A stretch of 64,000 bases of DNA from Sweltsa coloradensis (lineage: Eukaryota; Arthropoda; Insecta; Plecoptera; Chloroperlidae), in contig JAMZAV010000008.1 in assembly GCA_024449915.1 (NCBI GenBank), positions 1,364,001 to 1,428,000 of the forward strand. Reading direction: 5' to 3'. A program made the position numbers and the translations under genes. Shown in pieces: positions 1 to 12,100 of this stretch (its first letter is position 1; each line of letters opens with the position of its first letter). The notes under the pieces are model-generated. The model was given only the letters and a program-made list of their open reading frames with translations, was not told where the DNA came from and made no database searches.

Positions 1-170
1 ACGCAACAGTTGTGCACAGTGACTACTGTTTCTATGGTGACCGACAGGAGAAATACACCTCGAGTCTGTCCCCCCTCCCTCTAACAGATCTCCTAACCAA
101 CTTCTACAACGCATGCGGTGTGGACCCTAGGGAGATTGTCTATCTTGAGGCAGATGGTTCGGGAAGAAAG
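1..170 (+). CDS. FAS-like exon 1 in window (KS domain, partial), KS His replaced by Asp
   Basis: Reads in frame from position 3 as ATVVHSDYCFYGDRQ..., matching the KS segment ATVVHS.TN.DGYKE of animal FAS, and ends LEADGSGRK before donor GTATTG at 171. In active KS domains this motif is EAHGTGT, and the His assists malonyl decarboxylation. Here it is Asp and the following Thr residues are Ser and Arg. The exon continues to the left of the window. The donor leaves phase 0. Confidence 0.9.
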
Positions 171-3100
171 GTATTGATTGGTATTCAAGTTCTTGTAAAA
201 TAATTAATAAATTCGTATTTTGAGTCTCCCCACTCACTTACTTAACAAATTTTATCCGATTTACGACAATTTAAAAATCTGCTATACAAGCGATTTTTTC
301 TGAAACTTTTCCTGAAGACAGTTTTTATCGAATTTTTACCAGCCTATGCACATATGTTATGGTTGGGGTTATGGTTATATTCAGTCTTCTATTGAGGCAC
401 ATTTTTTAAAACCACCACAAAAAATCTGGTGAATTTTGGAATTTATTTGTGCATAATGCGCAATTATGTTTAGTAAACTTTGACCATAGAAGAGTGACCA
501 TATTCTTGCTTGACAGTTACTCAAAATTGCATATCGATCGGATGACAACTGAAAGCAGGAAAAGTTCTCAAAAAAGTTTCAAATAGGTATAGTTTACTCT
601 TGTACTCACGACATTTCCATCAGTAATAATTATGCTCAATTTCATGGTAATAGATAAATCAGTAGCAAATGGCGCTACGAATGATCTTTCAGCCCCACAG
701 CAAGCTGTCATGACTATGTGTCTGTGTTCTAGCAAGGTGACCAAGTGGAGCTGAACGTGATTGACAAAGTTCTTGTGAAGAACCGAAAAGATGCCCTCCT
801 AGTGGGCTCTGTCAAGTCCAACCTTGGTCACGCCGAGGCCTCCTCGAACCTGGCTGCTGTCGTCAAGGTCATCATCGCAATGCAGGCGGGGATGATTCCA
901 CCCAATCTACACTTCGAGACACCGTCGCCTCTCATCCCGGCATTGCTCCAGGGAAGAATGAAGGTACGCAGCCTCGCACACGCATGCTCAGTGCACTGGG
1001 TGAAAACCTCACTGTATCTACATTAAAACAAGCATTCTAGTTCAAGTGTACGTACCCACAGTATTTCTGGAGTTGAGTCATTTGGTTTGGTTAACTGGCA
1101 AGATTTCAACCCACCCTTTGAAGAACAAGCCTGATGTTCAGCCGACATTTCCTTATGGTGCAGTAGCGGAACTAGGCGCCCGCAGGGCCCGCAACTGCGG
1201 GCGGGCCCAGGCCCGGGGCCGTTAAAAAAACTAAGTAAAAAAAAAAACAGTATTTCACCCAGTTTGGAAAATATTGTATTTGTTTTCGTTGCTAAAAGAC
1301 CGTTTTGTGAATCTAGCCGCTAGCGGTTTGAAAGCGAAATCTAGTGGATATTTAGGAACTTTAAGCGTCCACAACACAACACACAAAAACTACATTATGT
1401 TGGTATTGCATTCAGCCCACAACTATTTTCTAAAACGCACCAAACGCACTCTAAAAACCTGATTTTCAACATTTTCGCCTGCGGCGCTATTGTTGGGGGG
1501 CTTTGCCCCCAACTCGGAGATGGAGGAACGCACGTTTCTGATTCTGCGTTCCTCCCAGCTGCGCTCCAACGTCCATGTCAGGCATCTAACATTAACCTTA
1601 ATTATAACTTTCACTATTTCGTGTCAAATTTATGTGAGTAATACAAACTGTATGATACCGATCCGATGTATGATTAACATAGCTTGCAGAAAAAAGCATT
1701 CATTGTAATTATAAGACATATACCGGTACGAAGGTTTGCTGCTTGAAACAGTTGTCAATGTATCTTTCTCTGACTCGCACGACGGACGTTGCGAAATAAA
1801 TTAAGAAAAACTTATTCAATTTTTGAAAACAAGACATTTTTATATCATATATCGTTTTCCAATACAAATTTCCAAAAGATCGGATGTTCTGAGTTTCAAA
1901 TCAAAAGTGAAAATATACGTGGTGGGTTTAAGGATCAGTAAATTCCTCCAACTCATAAACATGACATAAACGAGCTTCTGCGTTTGTCGGTTTCCCCATT
2001 TTGAAGATTTACGTCTTCACTTATTTGTACGGAACAAACATATAGGCCGATGTAAATAAAAAGTCAAGCCTGCCGATACCAGCTGTATTTACTTTCTAGC
2101 ATATATTATTATCCTGCCTAGCGAGGCCAATGTAAAATATGTCCCCCCTAACTCTGAATGCTACGGCGTTGTGTGTGTGCAGGTTGTGACAGAGAGCACC
2201 CCCTGGTCTGGAGGCCTGGTAGCCGTCAACACGGTAGGCGTGACGGGGGAGTACGGCCACATCCTGCTGCGCTCCTGTGACAAGGTGAAACCCGCGTGCA
2301 ATGATGAGCTGCCCCGCCTTGTAGTGGCGTCCAGTCGCACGGAGGAAGGGTTGGAGAAGCTACTTACTGAGGTAAGTACTCACTCACACCTCGAAAATAA
2401 TAAACATTATTTATCAAATTATCGTACAAAGTTGCTATGTCTGTTGAAGAAAATAATAAAATAACTAATTTTTATTGAATAGAATTGTATTGAGTTTAAT
2501 TAAAAACAAAACCTTATATACAAAATAAAACAACATGATTTCAATAGAAAAATGTAATGAAATGAGAATAATGTGTTCTCAAAGTACATAAGTACATAAC
2601 ACTCTACACTAATGGTAATTTAAGTGTCACAACTTGACTGGGAGTTCTCTTGAGTTCTGTTTTAATGTACAGTAATGTTGCCAATGGTATTGTACATTAA
2701 TTATAAAATATATTTGTAAACATGGAAACAGTTCTAGAGTCTGTGTATATCCCTACAGATATTGAAGTGACACAACATTTAAATAATCCAATAATGAAAT
2801 GAAAGTTGCCTGTACTGCCAGTGTTCCCCAGCTGAGGTTGTGTTTGTTGATTCCAGGTGGAGTCGATGCCGTTTGACCACGAGTTCGTCAAACTCCTCCA
2901 AGATGTATATTCTGTGAACACTCCGAATTACATCTTCCGTGGCTACACCATACTAAACAAGACAAGTGACGAGGAAAAGAAGAACCGGGAGATGCAGGTG
3001 GGAACGAGTTTTAGCTCGCTTTATGTGTCTCTAAATGTATAATGTAGAGCATTCTGTTTTGTCATAGTTTCAGGTGTAAGACAACGAAGAGTAAGTTAGC

Positions 3101-6100
3101 ATTAGTGTCATTGGTCTTCTAATTGGAGCACGTGCAGACGTTCCTTCTTTTCTTACCTTGTTTTTAAGTGTTATTCGATCTTCCTCTCTTACATTGACAG
3201 CATTGTTCTGAATGTTCTTAAGCATTCAATCTTCATTTTGCATCATCATCTTTACAACAATGTTCATAACCATAAAAATAATACACTTTTGTTTTGTATT
3301 TTTTCTTTTCTTTCTATAAACATGTACTTTGCACTGATAAGTACTCTGGATGCTCGTGGTCATCAGTATCAATTAGCCGACTGCAAATAAAGATTGAATT
3401 TATATATTTAAAAAATGATGAAACTTCTAGTAAATTAACACATCTTAATGAAATCGTTTTTGTTTTTATTACTTTAATCAAATTATTTTGCAATAAAATA
3501 TTTTTTTACCCTTGATATTTCTTGGCACGAAGATCTATTCGGAATGATGAATAAACATCGCACATGTTATCTCACAAACACACTGAGAATTCCCAACAAA
3601 TTCCAAGAAGATCGTCCTCAGTCGTGGACCCGGCGCCTCCACCAAAAGCCTCGCGTTTATGATTCCTTTCACTCTACTGGTGACCCCCTACTATTTAATA
3701 TAATGATTGTTCGTGAGGGTTAGACTGATTATAACATTTACAATTATTTCAGTATTCAAACTACTCTCCTGTCATTGCATATAAATATATCAATGGCGTT
3801 TTCACCGAGAAGAGAATATTATGAAGTGTTGCTATACTTGAAACTGTTCCGGTTTTTAAATAACGTCGTTTCCATAAATGATATTGACTTGAATTTGATA
3901 ATGAGATACAACATTAATACGGTCAGTAAAGAATAAATAATCTATTCACTGTTTTCATTATTTTAACATTTTTTCAAAACAATGGCTTAATACATTTAAC
4001 TTTAAAAAATAATGCTATTCCCAAGAAGTTGGTCTTGGTGGCACAAACTTCACGCTGGCTCCTTCTTGTTACAGCGCTACGACGGGTCCAAGCGGCCGAT
4101 CTGGTTTGTCTTCTCCGGCATGGGAAGTCAGTGGGCTGGCATGGGGACGCAGCTCATGGCCATACCAATCTTCGCTGAGACTATTGACAAGTGTCACGCC
4201 ATTCTCAAGCCGAGAGGAGTTGACTTGAAACACATCATCACTTCCACAGATCCGAAAATATTTGATAATATTCTTCACAGTTTCGTGGGAATTGCAGCAA
4301 TACAGGTAGGATTATAATGTTTTCAATTTCTGCTTTAAAAACACTGTTATCGCACGATTTACCAAGTCTCAAATAGAGCAATTATTAGCTTCAAACTCTT
4401 ATTATGTTCTGTACCTGCCTCTTACAAATAAACTGTTACATTTGTATTCATAAATAATTTTTAATATTAAACTTTACATTTAATTTTTTTAACAGTTACC
4501 ATTTTAACTTTATTAGTCTTTATTTTATGTTTTATTTGCACAATGTAAAACACAATGTTAAAAAAAAAAAGAAAAAAAAGTGTACATATATTTATTTGGA
4601 GATCATCCTTTACACATTTTATTTCTTCGTTCTTTGAAAATGATGTTTTATTTATAAAAAAAATTGTTACATATTTTACGATAGTTATACATCTCTTTAT
4701 AACACTCAAATAACTTAACTTCAAACAATTTCGAACTTGTTTAGCTGAATTTGTAAGCATCGTCATTATTTTCTACAACCTTGAATCAGGTTGTATTATG
4801 ACAAATAGTAATCGCTTGTATTTTGTAGCTCGGCTTGGTGGATGTGTTGTTCGCAATGGGTATCGAGCCTGACGGTATAATAGGCCACTCGGTGGGAGAG
4901 CTTGGCTGTGCCTACGCTGACGGCTGCTTCACGCTGGAGCAGATGATATTGTCGGCATACTCCAGAGGCCGAGCGTCCATTGAAACGGAACTCATCAAGG
5001 GGACCATGGCAGCTGTAGGCAAGTACTCGTCTCTTCCATCTTAGGAATTTGTTAACGGTGACTTTAGAGCCGTCCTAGCAACGAGGCACTTAATATATTT
5101 AAAGTTGTTCTGAATCGGCCTTGTTGATTCTGGCGTTGATCCGAGGGTGTTCGCACTGTTCCATACCACTGATTGCTATATTTTCTATTAAAAAAATCGA
5201 TCTTTGGTTGGTTATCGTTCACTCGTCGATTGCGTCGGGGCCTACAGGGTTGGTTGGCTTGGTTGCTTTGGTTTACTGTCCCCCACTGAAAATCAGTTAT
5301 ATGACTGAGTGGGTAGACTCTAAATACAAATTTTTTTTTATTTATTTATTACTGAAACGTTATTATACTGTTGAATCAACCACTTACAAATTACAATTCG
5401 AATGTATAGTTTATAGCATGGCTGTGTTAATAGTTACTTTAGAGTAAGGAATACTCATAAACGCGATGTCTTGGTGGAGGTGCCGGATCAGCAAACTTGT
5501 TTTAAACAAATTGCCCTCTTCAAAACCAACAACTTTTTTTTTCTTCTTTTTATTTTTTTTATTAAATAATAAACAGTTTTCACACTGCTTTCGTGTTAAC
5601 CATGTAATCTATATCTTTCAATAGCTTCGGCCTGCTTATTTACTAATTTCGTAATTTGTTTATATATTAGTGTGTCATCAAGCACTTATATCTATATTGC
5701 TATAGAACGTTCGTCAATGTATGATTATTCCCTTAACAGGTATGGGCTACCAGCAAATTAAGGAGCTTTGCCCTCCCGGCATCGAGGTGGCTTGCCACAA
5801 CAGTTCTGACAGCAGCACAATCTCCGGTCCTTCCGAACAAATGGAACACTTTGTTGCTAACCTTCAAGCCAATGGAGTGTTCGCGCGATCTGTGAATGTT
5901 GCCAACATTGCATACCACAGCAAATACATCGCACCAGCAGCACCAACACTACTTAAATATCTCAAAGAGGTAAGCCATTAATTGCATAACAGAAACAAAA
6001 TTTCATTCCACATCAAAGCACTAAACCAAACTTGCATTGACGCTCAAGTAAATTTGAACCCAGATTAGTTTGTTATTCTTTAATATCTAACGTTTAAGAT

Positions 6101-9100
6101 TGAATTGTCTTCTCTGTCCTTGTTTTCATTGGGTCATTTCCATCAAATTATAATCTCCAGTTATATTTAGTTATCAGCCAGTAAGGTAGATGAAGTGTTC
6201 CACTAACTTTTATCTTGACTTTAAATCCTGGTTCCCATTAAATATTTTTTATATGATGGTTTAAATTTCCAAACGTTTCCAAACATTCTTTTTTGTGGAA
6301 CTGTCCAAAATAAACTAATATTTCACTCATACTATTGGAGTACACATTAATATTGAAAATGGTTTACACTCTTGTATATGTATATTATGTAACAACGACA
6401 ACGTTCTTGTAGGTGATTCCTAGCCCGAAGCTGCGATCCAAGAAGTGGATCAGTACATCGGTGCCGGAGAGCAAGTGGGACGGCCCCAACGCCCAGTACT
6501 CTTCTGCCGAGTACCACACCAACAACCTCCTAGGCTCAGTATTGTTCGAGGAGGGCAGCGTACACATGCCCAAGAACGCTATAGCCATAGAGATCGCCCC
6601 CCACGGCCTGCTCCAGGCCATCTTACGTCGCTCTCTGGGGGCAGAGTGTACCAACATCCCCTCACACATCGGGGACACAAGAAGGCGGTGGAGTTCTTGA
6701 TGAGTGCCATTGGCAAGTAAGTCAGCTCCCAGCATTGTGTTCGCTTTCCTCAGCAGTTCGCTCACCCACTCTCATTGTAATGTGCAGCAGGATGTGGACT
6801 ATCATTTGTTAGTTAGAAATTACATTATTATTTTTCAATGTAGTCATACAGCGTTTGATTAAGTTACAAATGGAGTTATAAACTGCCTAATAACTTACAG
6901 ATACCATTTTTTGACCTCTGTTCAGACTGTGCACTTATTGCTTTACTACTATATACATTAGTTGAGTTTCAAATGTGTGTCCTTCTCTTTTCAACACAAC
7001 AGTCAACATAGTTTAAATGTTTGTTCCTGCTCTAGGCTCTACCTAGCCGGCTTGTTCCCGAAGGTAGATCGCCTCTACCCCGAAGTGAAGTTCCCAGTGT
7101 CGCGAGGGACCCCGTCTATTGCCCCGCTAGTTTCCTGGGAGCACTCCGACAGCTGGCACATCGCCGCGGAAGTCGACACGGTCAGTCGGCGCACTACATG
7201 CATGCCAATCATCTTCCGGTCACTATTCCACAATTAAGGTTTATTAGAATGGTAGTGGGGTTGTACTAGACCAGACTGTTCTAGACTAGACTCACGTATA
7301 GCCCTAACCTTCAGAAGAGTGATAATATAATTAATTAGTGGGTGTGGTTCAAAGCTATATAGTCGACATTATGTAAAATTAAAATGGGATTTCTCAGTCG
7401 TTAATACGAATCCAAGGGAATGAGTCCTCTTCAATAGCCCTAGGATATTCCCTTCACAATGATTCGTTTTACAAAATACTAGTGAGTCAGCTGACGAGGG
7501 GCATCTAACCGGGATGTACATTTCAATTGCTCACAGTGGAGTCTCTTCAGTTTTATCATAGTTTTAATGTGTATATATCATAGTGTTTGTCAGATAAAAA
7601 ATGATTGTGCCATGATCAGGCGAATGTCTATGTGCTGTGTGTGCGAACACATAATCGATTCATTTCAAATGATTTGATAAGTTCAATGTGTAGGTATTGT
7701 AAATCAGTATTCCAAAAGTATCGCGGCGTGCTTGATGGTCAACGTTTTCATACCAGTTTTGCATGGTGGATGGTTTGAACATGCATAATTTAGAAACCAG
7801 CTGGTCGCAGCACCGAATCGACGACTTTAGCCCTTAGCCCAACGACAGGGATAATAAACGGGTAAAACGAAACGAACACGTCTCTCGGTGCTACTTGGAC
7901 TCCACACCCCTCTGTATAGGTTCGCCCGCTAGCCTGCACCTTGTCAACACTGTCGCAATCGTTCACTCAATAATCCACTACAGCAGTTGCTGTAGGTAAT
8001 TGTTAATTAATGACAATAGTTTAATTGTTACAAATTTTTTTCTCTGCTGGCGGAGGTTGGTATTGTTGACAATACTCCACGAAACTCCTTTCCGTGTCAC
8101 ACAACCAAGCCTATGCTATTTAATCGTTTGCAGTATATGATTTTAGCACGTTATTTAATGTCCCCGAGCCGCCACTGGCCATGATACGGCGACCAAGTAA
8201 TGTTTCTCAGGTAGCTTGTGTTTCATGTAGAATGTTCTCAGTTTGATGGTGGTGAATGTTCTAGATCGGCCGCATCCCTGGTGAGCGAGATCTGATCGTC
8301 AGCTTGAACCACGAGGAAGATCGTCTCTACAGTGGTCACGTGATCGGGGGCCGCATCCTCTTCCCAGTTTCTGCTTTCCTGGTAGGTATAAGTAAACATG
8401 CTGACAGTTTTACACTAAACACAAGCTGGTCGACAATCTTTAAACAGAACCCACATATTATCATATTATCAACAATATTATCAACAATATTGTTGAATAT
8501 TGTCAACAGTTTTATACTGTACCACCAACAATGTTTGGTAATTATTAATTAAGTAGATGATTTTAGCCTTATTTATTATTGTTTGCCCACAGAAAATTGT
8601 GTGGGAAACGCTTGAACAAATCCATGGATCTGTAACAAACAAGCTTGCCGTTGTTTTTGAAAGTGTGGTCTTCCACAAGGAACTTGTCATCCCTGAGAGG
8701 GGTAAGTTATACATTCTATTATTATATATTATATTATTTAATATATATTTTATGAAAACCTAGCCACGATCGTTTCATGTATTCTCAGAGAAAAACAAAT
8801 ATTACATAAGAAGCGGAGGTACATTACCTTTGAAATCTGCAGGTCTTGCTGAAGTATTATTATTTGCAATTTACCTTCATGTAATTTATAATTTTCTGTC
8901 ATCATACTTTTGGAGTCCTTATATCAGACGTATGTTACTCACTTTTTCAACAGTGTACACCTGTTTTTATTATAAAATATGTACTGATTTTGGATTCACT
9001 GTTCAGTGATGTCTGTTAAATTTTAATATATAAGTAAAATTTCTTCCACCTAGGTTCTGTAAAACTTTACATTTTACTCCAGAGGGGAAGTGGAGATTTT

Positions 9101-12100
9101 GAAATCTCAACTGAAGGAGAATTATTGGTATCTGGCCAGATTCGAATCCCGGAGAAAGTTGACGATGAGTTTGTGAAACAAGTGGCCAATGAACGAGAGT
9201 TGGGAGATGAAATCAACGCCGAGGAAATCTACAGGGAGCTGGAGCACAGGGGATATGAATACAGTGGCCTGTTTAAGAGTATTCGTTCTGTCCAGCTTGG
9301 AGCGAGAGGTAAATATTTTTTTCTGCCTATTGTTAGTCTCTTATAAAAATATACTGCAAGTAAACAATTCTGAAAACATACACAAGACGACATGTTGGAT
9401 CACACTGTAAACCGCGAGACTCTTTTCCTTGGATCATTTCTCGTCCCTAGCAATCCTGACAGAAGGTTTTCCGGAGTCAAAATGATTTTAATAATATTCC
9501 TCTAAAATTGTCAAATGATCATTCACTCATCAGTCACCAAAACCTTGTTAGTCACCTTAAGAGGGGGAAGTAGTCCCTGGAAAATTTTTTATACAGATAT
9601 TTTTATGGTTTTAATTATTTAGTTTCTTTTAAGATGTTCTCCCTTTACATATCTTCTATTGACGTGATGGTAGTGGTTTGTTTCACTCAATACGCCGAGC
9701 GGATGGTCACTTCACTCGTTTTGAGTGTTCGTCACTCATTTTTTACTGGAATTGTCACTCGATGTATTGGGTGATCATTATTTAGCTCAAATGTGCTGAG
9801 TGACCGTGTGACACCGCTCTTTAGTTAGCGATGTTTAGTCAATAGTGAGCGATGCATAAAGCTTGTTCAAGGGATTAGTGTTTGAGATTTATCTAAGGGA
9901 TAAATGGGGCTTCTTCTTATTGTATGCCCTACTGTATTGTCCTGATCGGTGCCAAGTCTAGAGGATGAATAGCAGAGTTTTTTTACCGGCGACGTTTCAA
10001 ACATGTCACTGTGATTGCTTTTCCATATACTCATGGCAAAGAACGAGGTAGGGCATTCCAATATATCAACGGTCCTCTGTCCACGCCGGCATCGTCGAAA
10101 CCAATTTCGTCAGTGTGTGTTAATTCGTGACCGTGTGCGCATTGCCAGTGTAAGTCTTCTAGCAAAAATGGTTGTGACTGGTGTAGTGATGAAGTGTTCA
10201 ACGTTCTAATAGAAAGGGCATTTTTCTGCGGGAAAACGCCGAAAAGCAAAAGGTAAATGTCGACATCTGTTGTACTTCTATATGCACGAATAGTTCATTG
10301 TGTTTTCATTGTTTTAGTTGAAACAACATAATATTTTCATGTTGTAGCCTATATAAATGTGCTGTTAGGCCTAGATAATAATGCATATTATTATATGCAT
10401 GCCTTTTCATGGCGTCCACAGTGAGGAGAGAGAACGCAGTCGTCCATCTCATATTATTACCGTGATGTTTGCATACAGCTGCTTTACTTAAGTTAGTTTG
10501 TCTAAATTTTGAGGATTTTAGCTTCTGTTTGAGTTATTAATAGCCTGAGTAGAGAGTATCTTTAAAGCCAAAATATCGCTATTATTTGAGTGAATTTCGA
10601 TCTTTTATTAGCGTATATCACCCTTATTTCAGAGTGAAATTTCGCTCTATAATTGAGTGGAATTATTTCACTCATTCTAGGAGTGGTGGTCACTCAGAAA
10701 GAGAGGTGAAAATACAAGCTAAAAGAGGAGCGAAATTTCACTCGATTTGAGTGTTTTTCCGCTCTTTTAATTTAGAGTGTAGTGGCAGGTTTTAGTGATA
10801 GTGTCAGACACCTTGTTAATGTATGTATCGTTTCCATCAATTTATCTTCTTATGGTACTGATATGATCTCTGACATAGTTTACAATGACTGGCCACGATT
10901 CACTCATCTATGACACCCGCATAGAAAAGGTTACTTCGAAACGACTTCACTTGCATGTTATTTTTAAGTACATTATTTTAAAACGTCACTAACATGATTA
11001 AAAAAAATTATTTGATGCTCAAGATTTAGGTACGTGAAAGACAATATGTTTTAATGAGTATTACCTGAATGAATGAATGAATGAATGAATGAATGAATGA
11101 ATGAATGAAATGAATGAATAAAAAAAGGAATGATGAAATGAAGTATGAATCGCACTGTATTTATACTTCATTTCATCAGTCCTGAAGAAGCCACCGACAT
11201 GGGTGGTGAACACGACGCATCAACACAGGCAACAAACAGAACTTAACACTAATTTATTTTTGTTTATTTTATACAGGTTGTGTTGGTCAAGTAGAGTGGT
11301 CTGACAACTGGATCACCTTCATTGACTCCCTGGTCCAACTGTCTCTCCTGCAGTCAGCAGAGAGTGGCCAGGACCTCCAGGTTCCTGTGTCCATCCAGAA
11401 GCTGGTGATCAACCCTGAACGGCACTCGGAAGAACAGAGGGAGTACGAGGTCGTGTCCAGGAAGTCCATCCATGTCATCCAGGGCGCGGGGGTTGAGATA
11501 AGAGGACTCAAGACGGCGCCCATTGACAACCTCTCCATCAGCGAAGCCAAGCTCAACCTGGACTCGTTCAGGTTCATTCCTCACACGAACAGCGGACTCA
11601 AGGTGAATAGAATAACAACCGTAGGTTCAACCAGTTACTTAACTCACAACTTTAGGTTTTTAGAAATGTTTTATTTCATCAACCTCTTGTTATAGCGCCA
11701 TTTCCTTCTTCGATCCTAACTACCCCCCCCCCCAACCCCCTGTATTTCTTTTCTAAACTACCAGAGCCAGCGGTTTAGCCGCGGTCGCTTAGCCGGTTCC
11801 CACTCGATCACGGAAGCTAAGCAACCTCGGGCGAGATCAGGGGTAGAGTGGGTGAACGCTCTGACCTGAAACACACGTAAACCGCTGGTAATAGCAGATG
11901 GAGCGTTCGAGAGCTAGTGTAACGGCTTCGTTCTCCTCGACGTCTGCTCGACAGTCCTGGTTAGTGGAGGAACCTATATGACTGTCAAGGCTACAACGTC
12001 GTTTCGGATGGAACGTTAAGCCGTTGGCATCCTTGGTACTTTTAGGAAAGGAGTAGGCTACGCGCCAGTACCGGGTTTCCCCTCCTCCCTTCTGTTCACC

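Noticed and set aside
6385..6765. 126-codon minus-strand open frame
   Set aside because: It lies opposite exon 8 of the FAS-like gene, which has strong homology on the plus strand; a shadow frame.
10015..10249. Short open frames with Cys-rich text in intron 12
   Set aside because: Interrupted by stops, and no domain can be named.
11767..11888. Functional 5S rRNA gene
   Set aside because: Helix I and several loops differ from 5S and a SINE body follows; better seen as a 5S-derived SINE.
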